Shown piece by piece: positions 7,722-16,979 of a DNA stretch of 64,000 bases. The DNA comes from Defluviicoccus sp. (GTDB lineage Bacteria > Pseudomonadota > Alphaproteobacteria > MPNO01). The stretch lies in NCBI GenBank assembly GCA_022826125.1, contig JAJDVM010000311.1:1-64000 (forward strand). Reading direction: 5' to 3'. The position numbers and the translations under genes are program-made. The notes beneath the pieces were generated by a model, which was not told the origin of the DNA, searched no databases, and worked only from the letters and a program-made list of their open reading frames with translations. Each line of letters starts with the position of its first letter. Within the stretch, counting starts at the first letter, position 1.

Positions 7722-9029
7722 GTGACCAATCTCGAAATCGGCTTCGCGGGCATCGGCGCCGTCCTCGCGCTGATCGCGATAAGGGTGCCGATCGGGGTTG
7801 CGCTCGGCGGCGTGTCGATCGTCGGCATCGTCCTGATCCGGGGCACCGGCGTGGCCGCGGGGGTGGTCAAGAACACGCCCTTCGAGTTCGCCGCCAACTG
7901 GTCGATCTCGGCGATCCCGATGTTCCTGCTGATGGGCGCGGTGGCGCACCATTCGGGGATCAGCGCCTCGCTGTTCCAGGCCGCGCGGCTGTGGCTCGGC
8001 AACCTGCCGGGCGGGCTCGCGGTGGCCAGCAACTTCGCCTGCGCGGGGTTCTCGGCGGCGTCGGGATCGAGCCTCGCGACGGCGGCCGCGATGGGCCGCA
8101 TCACCATCCCCGAGATGATCGGGCACGGCTACGACAAGGGGCTGTCGACCGGGGTGGTGGTCGCGGCGGGCACGCTGGGCTCGCTGATCCCTCCCTCCAT
8201 CCTGATGGTGCTCTACGGCATCTTCGCCGAAACCTCGATCGCGCAGCTGCTGATCGCGGGCGTGCTGCCGGGAATCCTGACCGCCGTGGTCTACGCCGCG
8301 ATGATCGTCACCCGCTGCTCTCTCAACCCCGCGCTCGCGCCGCCGGTCCGGGAGAAGATACCGCTCGGGCGCAAGATCGCGGCGCTCGGCGACGTGTGGC
8401 CGATCCTGGTGCTGATCCTCGGCATCGTCGGCGGCATCTACTCGGGACTGGTCACGCCGACCGAGGCGGGCGCCTTCGGCGCGTTCCTGTCCTTCGTCAT
8501 CGCCGCCTTCCAGGGGCGGATGAGCTGGGACCTGTTCAGGACCAGCGTCATGGAAGCGCTTCTCGGCACGGCGAAGATCTTCTTCATCGCCATCGGCGCG
8601 GTGCTGCTCACCCGATTCCTCGCGCTCAGCGGCGTTCCCTTCTTCATCGGCGAGATGATCGGCGACTGGGCGCTCGATCCGCTGCTGCTGGTGCTGGCGA
8701 CCTCGCTGATCTACGTGGTCCTCGGCATGTTCCTCGAGCCGCTCGGGCTGATGCTGCTGACGCTGCCGCTGCTGCTGCCGATGTTCGAGGCGCTCAATCT
8801 CGACCTCGTGTGGCTCGGCGTGCTGGTCATCAAGTATCTGGAGATCGGGCTGATGACGCCGCCGGTCGGGTTCAACGTCTATATCGTCAAGAGCGTCGTG
8901 GGCGACGAAGTCCCGCTCGGCACCATCTTCCGCGGCGTGGCCTGGTTCCTCGCCTGCGAGGTCGTCGTCGTCGCCCTGCTGGTCGCCTTCCCGGAGATCT
9001 CGCTGTTCCTCCCCGGGCTGATGCGGTGA
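7722..9029 (+). CDS. TRAP transporter large permease, DctM family
   Basis: A 435-residue polytopic membrane protein of the DctM family and the sodium-coupled transport subunit. Typical elements are IAIRVPIGVALGG near the N-terminus, ASGSSLATAAAMGRITIPEM, AAGTLGSLIPPSILMVLYG and GLVTPTEAGAFGAF. The late EIGLMTPPVGFNVYI also fits. About a dozen helices are visible. GTG start at 7722. The gene ends 20 bases before the convergent molybdoenzyme gene. Confidence 0.92.
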   Translation: MTNLEIGFAGIGAVLALIAIRVPIGVALGGVSIVGIVLIRGTGVAAGVVKNTPFEFAANWSISAIPMFLLMGAVAHHSGISASLFQAARLWLGNLPGGLAVASNFACAGFSAASGSSLATAAAMGRITIPEMIGHGYDKGLSTGVVVAAGTLGSLIPPSILMVLYGIFAETSIAQLLIAGVLPGILTAVVYAAMIVTRCSLNPALAPPVREKIPLGRKIAALGDVWPILVLILGIVGGIYSGLVTPTEAGAFGAFLSFVIAAFQGRMSWDLFRTSVMEALLGTAKIFFIAIGAVLLTRFLALSGVPFFIGEMIGDWALDPLLLVLATSLIYVVLGMFLEPLGLMLLTLPLLLPMFEALNLDLVWLGVLVIKYLEIGLMTPPVGFNVYIVKSVVGDEVPLGTIFRGVAWFLACEVVVVALLVAFPEISLFLPGLMR

Positions 9030-9048
9030 CTCCGCCTCTCTCTCCGGC

Positions 9049-11436
9049 CTAACGCTCCGCGTCCTCGATCAACCGGTGGATCCTTGCCGGGGTCAGCGGG
9101 AGCTCGCGGACCTCGACGCCGAGCGGGGCGAGGGCGTCGGCGAGCGCGTTGGCGACCGCGCCGACCGCGCCGATGGTGCCGCCCTCGCCGAGGCCGCGGA
9201 ACCCGCCGAGCGTGCCGGGCGGCTCGGCCTCGAGATGCGTCACCCCCATCGGCGGCACGTCGCAGGAGCCCGGCACCACGTAGTCGGCGAGCGTGGCGGT
9301 GAGCAGCTGGCCGGCCTGGTCGTAGATCACCTCTTCCATCAGCGCGGCGCCGATCCCCTGGGCGATCCCGCCATGCGCCTGTCCGTCGGCGATCATCGGG
9401 TTGATGATCCGCCCGCAATCCTCCGCCGCGACGTAGCGGGTCACCGCGACGCCGTAGGTCTCGCGGTCGATCTCGACCGCCGCGATATGGGTCGCCGAGG
9501 TCGCGGTCGCCGTGAACGGGTCGTAGACCCGGGTGGCCTCCAGGTTGCCGATCTCGTCGCGGATGTCCTTGGGCACGCGGCCCATGTCGGAATAGACCGC
9601 GCGGGCGAGCTCCTTGAGGCTCATCGACCGGTCGGTGCCGGCGACCCGGATCTCTCCGCCGGCGATCTCGATGTCGTCCTCGGCGGCTTCGAGCAGGTGG
9701 GCGGCGCAGCGGACGATCTTCCCGCGCGCCCCCCGGGCGGCGAGGATCGCCGCGCCGCCGCCCAGCACCGCGCCCCGGCTGGCGTAGGTTCCCGTCATGT
9801 GGCCGAGGGTGGCCGAGTCGCCGATCGTCGTCTCCACGTCGTCGATCCCGACCCCGAGCTCGTCGGCCACGATCTGGCTCAGCGTGGTTTCCGTCCCCTG
9901 GCCCTGCGAGGGGACCCCGAAGGTGGCGGTCACCGCGCCGGTGGCGTCGACCGAGACCGAGGCGGTTTCCGTCCCGGTGTTGACCGGCATCCCCGGTGCC
10001 GCCGAGATACGCGAGCCGAGCCCGGTGAGCTCCGCGTATGACGCGACTCCGATGCCGACCAGACGGCCTTCCGCCCTCGCTTCCGCCTGCTCGGTGCGCA
10101 GCTTGTCGTAGCCGATCGCGCGGCACGCGGTCTCCAGGCAGTCGAGGAAGCTGGAGCGGTCCCAGACGATGCCGGACGCCGTGCGGTAGGGGAACTCGTC
10201 GTCGGCGATCATGTTGCGGCGGCGGATCTCGACCGGGTCGAGGCCGAGCGCGCGCGCCGCCATGTCCATCATGCGCTCCATGACGAAGGTCGAGATCGGC
10301 CGCCCGACGCCGCGATAGGGACCGCCGGCCGGCTTGGGCGTCGTCACCGACCGCGCCCGCGCCCGGTAGTTCCCGACCCGGTAGGGGCCCGGCAGGAAGC
10401 TCACCACCTGGACCGGCTCGATGCAGGCGGTCCAGGGATAGACCGAATAGGAGCCCACGTCGCAGATCGCGTCGGCTTCGAGCGCGACGATGCGCCCGTC
10501 CGCGTCGAGGCCGAGCCCGGTTTCCAGCACCTCGTCGAAGGCCTGGGTGGTAGCGCGCAGATCCTCGCGGCGGTCGCCGAACCACTTGACCGGCCGGCCG
10601 AGCAGCAGCGCGACCGCCGCGAGGCAGACCTCCTCGGGATAGAGCGCCGTCTTGGCGCCGAACCCGCCGCCCACGTCCGGCACCGAGACCCGGACGCGGC
10701 TCCCCGGCAGGGACAGGATTTCGGCCAGCGCGTCGCGCACGATGCCCGGCACCTGGGTGGTCGAGCAGAGATCGAGGATTCGGGTCCGCCGGTCGTAGCT
10801 CGCGACCGCGCCCCTGGGTTCCAGCGCCATCGGCGTCTTGCGATGCACCCGGAAGCGTCCGCCGACCCGGACCGCCGCGAAAGCCATCGCGTCGTCCACG
10901 TCGCCGCGCGCGAACTGGCGGGCGGCGATGGCGTTGCCGCCGGCATCTTCGTGGATCGCAGGCGCGTCCGGGACGAGGGCCCGTTCGGGATCGGCCTCGG
11001 CGCCGAGCGGTTCGATGTCGGGCGCGATGCGGTCCGCCGCGTCCTCGGCGGCGTAGCGGCTTTCGGCGACCACCGCGGCGACCGGTTCGCCCGCGTAGCG
11101 CACGATGTCGGGGACGAGGGGCCAGAGCGGGGTGGGGTAGTAGTCCGACATGCGCGAGGTCGCGCGTATCGGCCGGACGGTGGCGGCGAGGTCCTCGGCG
11201 GTGAACACCGCGACCACGCCTGGCATCGAGCGGGCCTCGTCCGCATCGATCCCGTTCAGCCGCCCGTGCGCGACGTCGGAGCGGCGGAAGGCGACGTGGA
11301 GAAGCCCGTGCAGCCGCCGGTCGTCGATGAAATCGCCCAGCCCGCGCAGCAGCCTGCGGTCCTCGCGGCGCGTGACCCGCGCGCCGACGAGACGCGGCGC
11401 CGATGTCGACGGGTCGGGCGCCGGCGGCGCGGTCAC
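9049..11436 (-). CDS. molybdopterin-binding subunit, CoxL/xanthine dehydrogenase family (form II-like)
   Basis: A 795-residue molybdenum hydroxylase large subunit. Features in order are RREDRRLLRGLGDFIDD, the DVGGGFGAK cofactor motif, GGPYRGVGRP at the active-site loop, QGQGTETTLSQIVADELG, and the C-terminal GLGEGGTIGAVGAVANA with the catalytic Glu. The loop is PYRGVGR, resembling form II AYRGAGR, not the AYxCSFR of true CO dehydrogenase, so the substrate is probably a heterocycle or aldehyde. The usual iron-sulfur (CoxS) and FAD (CoxM) subunits are not adjacent. GTG start at 11436 behind GGGGAG. It lies 72 bases after malonyl-CoA decarboxylase, perhaps in one operon with it and the AtzE-like amidase. 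Confidence 0.88.
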   Translation of the reverse strand: MTAPPAPDPSTSAPRLVGARVTRREDRRLLRGLGDFIDDRRLHGLLHVAFRRSDVAHGRLNGIDADEARSMPGVVAVFTAEDLAATVRPIRATSRMSDYYPTPLWPLVPDIVRYAGEPVAAVVAESRYAAEDAADRIAPDIEPLGAEADPERALVPDAPAIHEDAGGNAIAARQFARGDVDDAMAFAAVRVGGRFRVHRKTPMALEPRGAVASYDRRTRILDLCSTTQVPGIVRDALAEILSLPGSRVRVSVPDVGGGFGAKTALYPEEVCLAAVALLLGRPVKWFGDRREDLRATTQAFDEVLETGLGLDADGRIVALEADAICDVGSYSVYPWTACIEPVQVVSFLPGPYRVGNYRARARSVTTPKPAGGPYRGVGRPISTFVMERMMDMAARALGLDPVEIRRRNMIADDEFPYRTASGIVWDRSSFLDCLETACRAIGYDKLRTEQAEARAEGRLVGIGVASYAELTGLGSRISAAPGMPVNTGTETASVSVDATGAVTATFGVPSQGQGTETTLSQIVADELGVGIDDVETTIGDSATLGHMTGTYASRGAVLGGGAAILAARGARGKIVRCAAHLLEAAEDDIEIAGGEIRVAGTDRSMSLKELARAVYSDMGRVPKDIRDEIGNLEATRVYDPFTATATSATHIAAVEIDRETYGVAVTRYVAAEDCGRIINPMIADGQAHGGIAQGIGAALMEEVIYDQAGQLLTATLADYVVPGSCDVPPMGVTHLEAEPPGTLGGFRGLGEGGTIGAVGAVANALADALAPLGVEVRELPLTPARIHRLIEDAER

Positions 11437-11508
11437 GGAGCAGCTCCCCGCCGATCCTCGCGCGTCATGGTCGGAGGAAGGGCGGGAACGGTTCCGTACA
11501 TGCCGGCG

Positions 11509-12915
11509 CTAACGCAGCAGCGCGCGGAACCGCGACGAGGCGGGGATTTCGCCGGCGCCGGTGTAGGATTCATGGTTCCCCGCGATGTCGTCTACCTCGT
11601 AGAGATAGTTCATCATCAGCCCGCAGGACCGGGCGATTCCCCTGGGCGAGGTGTCGGCGAGCCAGTTGAGGCGCTCCATGCGCGCGCCGTTCGACAGATG
11701 GAAATGCGCGACCGGGTCGAGCGCGCGGCCGGTATCCCGCTTCTCCCGCGCGAGATAGTGCGCGCAGAGCCGGGCGAGGGGGGCCGCGAGCGTCTTGGCC
11801 AGCGCGTCGTCCCGGTGCCAGCCCGGGCGCTCGATCAGCACGGCGAGGCACTCCGCGTCGTCGTCCGCGCCGCAGAACGCCGCCAGCGCCCGCCTTTCGC
11901 CGCGCGTCATCAGCTCGCCGGGAGCTTCGGCGAGGTATCCGTCGAGCCACTTGCGGAAACCGGGAATCGGCGAGAGCGTGGCGAACGTGTCGATCCGCCT
12001 GATCTCGGCCGAGAGCTGGTCGACGACGCGCTTGATCAGAAAGCCGCCGAAGCCGATCCCGTCCAGCCCGCGCTGGCAGTTGGAGATCGAGTAGAAGATC
12101 GCGGTGTCCGCCGCCGCCTCGGCTTCCTCGCGCGGAGAGAGCAGGGCCTGGACGTCGTCGGCGATCCCGGCGGTCAGCGCGACTTCGACGAAGATCAGCG
12201 GCTCGTCCGGCATGCGCGGGTGGAAATAGGCGTAGCAGCGGCGGTCGACGCCGAGCCTCGACTTCATCTCGTCCCAGTCCGAGATCTCGTGCACCGCCTC
12301 GTACTCGATCAGCTTCTCGATGATCGCAGCCGGGGTGTCCCAGGTGATCTGGCGGAGCTCCAGGAAGCCCACGTCGAACCAGTTGGCGAGCAGCGATTTC
12401 AGGTCGGCCTCGAGGTCGGCGAACGCCTCGTCCTCCGAGGCCAGGGCGAGCAGGGTCGCGCGCATGTCGACCAGGAACTTCACCCCGTCGGGCAGAGCGT
12501 TGAACTGGGTCAGCAGGCGCAGCCGCGGCGGTTCCAGCGCGGCGCGAAGCTGGCGCTCGCGGCGCTTGCGCCCGCCCCAGTCGTCGAGCTCGTCGAGCCC
12601 GATCGCGGCGGCGGCGACGGCCTGCCGGTCGGTGTCGAACTCGGTCGCGAGGATACGCAGGAAGCGCGCGCGCCCTTCGGCGGTGAGCGACATGTAGGCC
12701 CGGCCCAGCGCCGCGGCGCGGGCGCGGGCGGAGACCTCCCCGCCGTGCCCTTCCAGGCAGGCGCGCATCTGCCTGCGCACCCGGTCGGCGTCGCGGTCGG
12801 GGAGGCCGGGCGCGAGCGGAGCGTCGTCGGGAGCGCCCGACGTGATGTCGCGCCACTGGCCGAGGACGCGCTGGAAGGTGCGCTGCAACAGGTTTTCGCT
12901 TCCGGTTCCGTTCAC
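11509..12915 (-). CDS. malonyl-CoA decarboxylase
   Basis: A 468-residue protein of the malonyl-CoA decarboxylase family, which converts malonyl-CoA to acetyl-CoA and CO2. The helical N-terminal domain contains LLQRTFQRVL. The catalytic GNAT-fold domain has FHPRMPDEPLIFVEVALT, FYSISNCQRGLDGIGFG (with the family's conserved SxSNCQ-type motif) and VAHFHLSNGARMERLNW, whose HLSNGA includes the catalytic His region. The GTG start overlaps the amidase stop in GTGA, implying coupling. Malonyl-CoA synthetase is not nearby, so the source of malonyl-CoA is open. Confidence 0.93.
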   Translation of the reverse strand: MNGTGSENLLQRTFQRVLGQWRDITSGAPDDAPLAPGLPDRDADRVRRQMRACLEGHGGEVSARARAAALGRAYMSLTAEGRARFLRILATEFDTDRQAVAAAAIGLDELDDWGGRKRRERQLRAALEPPRLRLLTQFNALPDGVKFLVDMRATLLALASEDEAFADLEADLKSLLANWFDVGFLELRQITWDTPAAIIEKLIEYEAVHEISDWDEMKSRLGVDRRCYAYFHPRMPDEPLIFVEVALTAGIADDVQALLSPREEAEAAADTAIFYSISNCQRGLDGIGFGGFLIKRVVDQLSAEIRRIDTFATLSPIPGFRKWLDGYLAEAPGELMTRGERRALAAFCGADDDAECLAVLIERPGWHRDDALAKTLAAPLARLCAHYLAREKRDTGRALDPVAHFHLSNGARMERLNWLADTSPRGIARSCGLMMNYLYEVDDIAGNHESYTGAGEIPASSRFRALLR

Positions 12916-14228
12916 GGCCCGATCACGCCTTCCTCGCGCAGCTTCGCGGCCGCGCGCAACAGATAGCCGTCCTTGCCGGGCGCCGCGACGAGCTGGACGC
13001 CGGTCGGGAACGGGCCGTCGCCCGGCACCGGCACCGAGAGCGCCGGCCAGCCGATGAAGGAGAACGGCGCGGTGAAGCGGCCGAGCGTCCCGCGCACCGG
13101 CAGCGTCTCGCCGCCGATCTCGATCTGCGACTGGCCGATCTTCGTCGGAGGGAACGGCGTCGTCGGGGTAATCAGTATGTCGACATTCTCGAACGCCGCG
13201 CGCGCGATCCCCCGGTAGCGCCGGCGGAACTGCTGCGCCCGCGCGACCCAGGCGTGCGGGATCATCGTTGCCGCCACCCAGCGCGCGCGGGTGAATCGGT
13301 CGAACTCGGCATTGCGGGTGCGGATCTCGTCGAAGTGGAGCGTCGCGGCTTCGGCCGAGGTGATCAGAAGCGCGGCCGGACCGGCCCGGTCGCTGTCGGG
13401 GATCTCCACCTCCCGGTCGGCGCCGAGGCATTCGGCCGCCCGTCGGACGGCCGCGAAGACCTCCGGCAACCCACCGGTCGCGAAATGCCCTCCCGCGACG
13501 GCGATGCGAAGCCCGTCGAGCGGGGCGCCGAGATGGGGCGAGAGCGCCTCGGGCTCGTCCGGGCTCGCCGAGGGATCGCGCGCGTCCGGACCCTGGATGG
13601 CGTCGAGCGCGGCGGCGGTGTCCTCCAGCGTAGCGGCGAGGACGCCGACATGGTCGAAGCTCCAGGCGAGCGGCGCGACGCCGGCGCGCGAGACCCGCCC
13701 GTAGGTCGGCTTGAAACCGCAGATCCCACAGAGCGCCGCGGGCACCCGCACCGAGCCGTTGGTGTCCGAGCCGAGCGCGAACGGCACCAGCCCGGCGGCG
13801 ACGGCGGCGCCCGATCCGCTCGACGAGCCGCCCGCGATGCGCTCCGGGTCGCGCGGGTTGCGCACGGCGCCGTAATGCGCGTTCTCCCCGGTGAAGCCGT
13901 AGGCGAACTCGTCCATGCGGGTGAGGCCGACCAGCACCGCGCCGGCGTCCTTCAACCGGGCGACCGCGGTCGCGTCCTCCCCCGCGGGCGCGGCGTCGGC
14001 GCGGATCGTCGAGCCCGCGCGTGTCGGGCGCCCGGCGATGTCGAACAGGTCCTTGGCCGCGAACGGGCAGCCGTGGAGCGGTCTCGACGGCGTGTCCTCC
14101 CGATCCAGGTTCCGCGCCTGCGCCGCCGCGTCCGCGTCGAAGACGTCGGCGAAAGCCCCGATGCGCGGGTTGTCGCGACCGATCCGCTCGAGTGCCGCCG
14201 CGACCGCGCTTTCCGCCGGTCCCGTCAA
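12912..14228 (-). CDS. AtzE-like amidase (amidase signature family)
   Basis: About 438 residues of an amidase-signature hydrolase. The Lys of the Ser-cisSer-Lys triad is in PFAAKDLFD. The glycine/serine-rich signature is GGSSSGSGAAVAAG, followed by LGSDTNGSVRVPAALCG. Upstream overlaps an AtzG-like gene, the usual partner of AtzE, so this is probably the catalytic half of an AtzEG-type complex. The start is uncertain: I prefer a TTG at 14228 overlapping the atzG-like stop as TTGA, because longer extensions lose homology. This leaves an N-terminus somewhat shorter than usual. The substrate may be an amide or ureido compound, given malonyl-CoA decarboxylase next door. Confidence 0.85.
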   Translation of the reverse strand: MTGPAESAVAAALERIGRDNPRIGAFADVFDADAAAQARNLDREDTPSRPLHGCPFAAKDLFDIAGRPTRAGSTIRADAAPAGEDATAVARLKDAGAVLVGLTRMDEFAYGFTGENAHYGAVRNPRDPERIAGGSSSGSGAAVAAGLVPFALGSDTNGSVRVPAALCGICGFKPTYGRVSRAGVAPLAWSFDHVGVLAATLEDTAAALDAIQGPDARDPSASPDEPEALSPHLGAPLDGLRIAVAGGHFATGGLPEVFAAVRRAAECLGADREVEIPDSDRAGPAALLITSAEAATLHFDEIRTRNAEFDRFTRARWVAATMIPHAWVARAQQFRRRYRGIARAAFENVDILITPTTPFPPTKIGQSQIEIGGETLPVRGTLGRFTAPFSFIGWPALSVPVPGDGPFPTGVQLVAAPGKDGYLLRAAAKLREEGVIGP

Positions 14229-14404
14229 GGCCGGTAGACCGCCGGCGGGTCCGGCGACCCGGGCTCCTCGAAGCCCTCGATCCGCTCGAAAAGCGAAACG
14301 AAGTGGACGAAATTGGCGACCACGCCCGGGCGCAGCGCCGGGTCGATCCCGATCCCGAGCACCGCGGCGGCGCGATCGACGAACGCCTCCGCGTCCTTCT
14401 CCAT
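14225..14404 (-). CDS. AtzG-like small protein (DUF4089)
   Basis: A 59-residue protein resembling AtzG (DUF4089), the small GatC-like subunit that stabilises AtzE-type amidases. Family features are EAFVDRAAAVLGI, PGVVANFVHFVSLFERIEGF and a proline-rich C-terminal tail ending AVYRP. The ATG at 14404 follows AAGGG at normal spacing. The stop overlaps the amidase start. It is read divergently from the M20-like gene, with 112 bases between starts. Confidence 0.8.
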   Translation of the reverse strand: MEKDAEAFVDRAAAVLGIGIDPALRPGVVANFVHFVSLFERIEGFEEPGSPDPPAVYRP

Positions 14405-14516
14405 GATCAGCCCTTCCGACGATTGCCGGGAACCTACACGAGCGCGGAACGGCATGACAATTGTGCGGCGCCCGGGATTCTTGCAGACTCGCGCCGACCG
14501 CCGAGGGGTGAACGCC

Positions 14517-15857
14517 ATGTCGGCACCGGTATCGGTCGAAACCAGGACCCTTCCGCTCGACCGCGCGCGGCGCGACGCCGTCGAACGCGCCCGTGCCGCG
14601 CTCGACGAGGGGTGGATGCGGGATTTGCTGGTCCGGCTGGTGGAGACCCCGAGCCCGTTCGGCGAGGAGCGCGCCATCGCCGAGCTTCTCGCCGAAACGA
14701 TGTCGGATATCGGGCTCGAAGCCGAGGTGCAGGCGCTGGACTCGCGCTCGGCGAACGCCATCGGGCGCGCGAAGGGCGCGGGCGGCGGGCCGGAACTGCT
14801 GCTGTTCGCGCCGCTCGACAGCCCGTTCACCGGCCGGGCGGAGGACGAGGTGCCCTGGGTCGGCGACAGGCTGCCCGATCACATGATCGCCAGGGCCATC
14901 GTTGGCGAAGGTACCGTGACGGGGCTGAGCGCCGATAACCCGAAAGCCCATATCATCAGTATTATCAGTTCGGTACGATCCGTTCTTTCTTCAGGAGTTA
15001 AACCGGTGGGCGACCTCACCGTCGCCTTCGGCGCGGGCGGGGCGCCGGCCGGTCCGCGCCCCGGCGACGACCGGCCCGTCGTAGGGCACGGGCGCGGCTG
15101 CCGTCACATGCTGCGGAACGGCCTCGCGCCCGATTTCGCCCTGATCGCCAAGCCGGGTTACGCGGTGGCGTGGGAGGAGGTCGGGCTCTGCTGGTTCCGG
15201 GTGCGGGTGCGCGGCGTCCAGACCTATGTCGGGCGCAAGCACTTCCTCGCCTACCGCAACCCGATCGCCGACGCCGCACATGTGGTCGCCGGGCTCGAAG
15301 CCTGGTTCGACGACTACGCCAGACGACATACCGACGGGCTGGTCGCGCCGCAGGGCGCGGTCGGCGCGATCCAGGGCGGCTGGACCTACAAGCCCTCGAT
15401 GGTGCCGGCGGCCTGCGACCTCTATGTCGACCTGCGCATAAGCCCCCGGACGACGCCCGAGGACGCGAAACGCGAGCTGGAGGAGGCGCTCGCCGAAATC
15501 GCCGCCCGGCACGAGGGTCTTGAGACGACTTGCGAGACCCTCCTCGAAATACCGGGCCGCGGCACCGACCCGGAGAGCTGGATAATCCAGTCGGCGATCC
15601 GGGGTTTCGAGGATGCCGAGGGCAGGCCGCACGCGCCGTTCCTGGAGACCAGCGGCCAGACCGAGGCGGTGATCCTGCGCGAAGCCGGGATCCCGACCGC
15701 GCGGTTCGGCCTGCCCGCCGTCATGACGGCGTCCGTCGAGCGTCCGCGCCACACGATGGGAGCGGTCGAGACCGCCGGAATGCGGCGCTTGGCGCGCTGC
15801 CTGATCTACACGATCGTTGACACCTGCACGCGGTCGAGGGCAGAGGTTGGGTTATGA
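14517..15857 (+). CDS. M20-family peptidase-like protein, metal ligands largely lost
   Basis: A 446-residue protein with the M20/ArgE/DapE fold: N-terminal VETPSPFGEERAIAELL, a dimerisation-domain-like WFRVRVRGVQTYVGRKH, and C-terminal RHTMGAVETAGMRRL. The usual zinc ligands are mostly not recognisable. The HxD site reads FAPLDSP, the D-K-G site reads SADNPKAH, the EE pair is replaced by GAGGAPAGP, and the next acidic ligand position reads IAKPGYA. It may be a non-hydrolytic or cofactor-independent subfamily. The ATG at 14517 follows GAGGGG. Its stop overlaps the Rieske oxygenase start as ATGA, so the two products are made together. Confidence 0.7.
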   Translation: MSAPVSVETRTLPLDRARRDAVERARAALDEGWMRDLLVRLVETPSPFGEERAIAELLAETMSDIGLEAEVQALDSRSANAIGRAKGAGGGPELLLFAPLDSPFTGRAEDEVPWVGDRLPDHMIARAIVGEGTVTGLSADNPKAHIISIISSVRSVLSSGVKPVGDLTVAFGAGGAPAGPRPGDDRPVVGHGRGCRHMLRNGLAPDFALIAKPGYAVAWEEVGLCWFRVRVRGVQTYVGRKHFLAYRNPIADAAHVVAGLEAWFDDYARRHTDGLVAPQGAVGAIQGGWTYKPSMVPAACDLYVDLRISPRTTPEDAKRELEEALAEIAARHEGLETTCETLLEIPGRGTDPESWIIQSAIRGFEDAEGRPHAPFLETSGQTEAVILREAGIPTARFGLPAVMTASVERPRHTMGAVETAGMRRLARCLIYTIVDTCTRSRAEVGL

Positions 15858-16957
15858 GCGCCGAGACGCAGGATATCGAGCGCTGGGAACGCTACGCGGC
15901 GGCGGCCGACGGGTTGCCGGAATACTGGCACCCCGCCATGCCGTCGTCGAAGCTGGGGAAAAAGCCCAGGGCGTGGCGGCTGCTGGGCCGCGACCTCGTC
16001 TTCGTCCGCCACGCCGGCCGGGCGTATGCGCTGGAGGATCGCTGCCCGCACCGCGGGATCCCGCTCTCGGCGGGCAAATGCGAGTTTCCCGGCACGATCA
16101 CCTGCATCTACCACGGGTGGACCTTCGACCTCGCGGACGGAAATCTCGTCGCCGCGTTGACCGACGGGCCGGATTCGCCGGTCAGGGGCAAGGCCCGGGC
16201 GCGCAGCTATCCGGTCGAGGAGCGCTGCGGCATGGTCTGGGTGTGGATGGGGGAAGGGGCGCCGGTGCCGGTGGAGGACGACATCCCCGATGAGCTGCTG
16301 CGCGCGGACGCGCGGATCTTCGCACTCTACCGCGAGGCCGAGGGCGACTGGCGCCACGCCGCCGAGAACGGCTTCGACGAATCGCACGGCAAGATGCTGC
16401 ACCGCAGCTCGTGGTGGGTGTTCTTCCGCCGCATGGCGGGGTGGAACGAGACCGAGATCGTGCGGGGCGACAGCGACCGCTGGCTCAGCCGCCACCAGCA
16501 TTCGGTGCACGAGGACGACGACTATCCCGGGCTCGGCCGCTGGCCCGGCTTCAATTTCTGGCAGCGCCGGCAGAAGAAGGTGGCGCAGGGCTCGAACGAG
16601 CACGCGGTGTCGATCCGCCTGCCGGCCAACCTCCGGGTGCGCCAGCCCGGGCGGTCCAACTGGACCCATTACGAGTGGTACACCCCGATCGAGCGCGGCC
16701 GCTACCATTACCTCGTGTTCGCGGTCGCCTGGACGAACGGCTGGCGCCGGGTCCTCTGGTGGCTGCGCTACTGGACCTACATCCTCTGGGTCCACCACTA
16801 CAACTTCAACAACCAGGACCTCTCGGTGGTGCCGCTGATGGGGGACAGCCACCCGGCGCCGCTCTTCCGCCCGGACGTCTCGATCGTCGCGTGGCGGAGG
16901 ATGGTCGAGAACGAGGCGCGAACGCCGGGCGCTGGGGACAGGGCGGCGGCCGAATAG
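15854..16957 (+). CDS. Rieske non-heme iron oxygenase, alpha subunit type
   Basis: A 367-residue ring-hydroxylating oxygenase-type protein. The Rieske [2Fe-2S] site is CPHRGIPL (Cys/His) plus CIYHGW (Cys/His), about residues 55-85. The mononuclear iron site is NGFDESHGKMLH (Asp/His/His), about residues 172-183. The C-terminal region is aromatic-rich (WRRVLWWLRYWTYILW). Family members hydroxylate or O/N-demethylate aromatics using a separate reductase, which is not found nearby. Translationally coupled to the M20-like gene upstream. Substrate unknown. Confidence 0.92.
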   Translation: MSAETQDIERWERYAAAADGLPEYWHPAMPSSKLGKKPRAWRLLGRDLVFVRHAGRAYALEDRCPHRGIPLSAGKCEFPGTITCIYHGWTFDLADGNLVAALTDGPDSPVRGKARARSYPVEERCGMVWVWMGEGAPVPVEDDIPDELLRADARIFALYREAEGDWRHAAENGFDESHGKMLHRSSWWVFFRRMAGWNETEIVRGDSDRWLSRHQHSVHEDDDYPGLGRWPGFNFWQRRQKKVAQGSNEHAVSIRLPANLRVRQPGRSNWTHYEWYTPIERGRYHYLVFAVAWTNGWRRVLWWLRYWTYILWVHHYNFNNQDLSVVPLMGDSHPAPLFRPDVSIVAWRRMVENEARTPGAGDRAAAE

Positions 16958-16979
16958 GACGGCGCGTCGCCGTGGGCGG

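Noticed and set aside
9049-11436. Aerobic CO dehydrogenase (form I)
   Set aside because: The active-site loop reads PYRGVGR, not AYxCSFR, and the small and medium subunits are missing.
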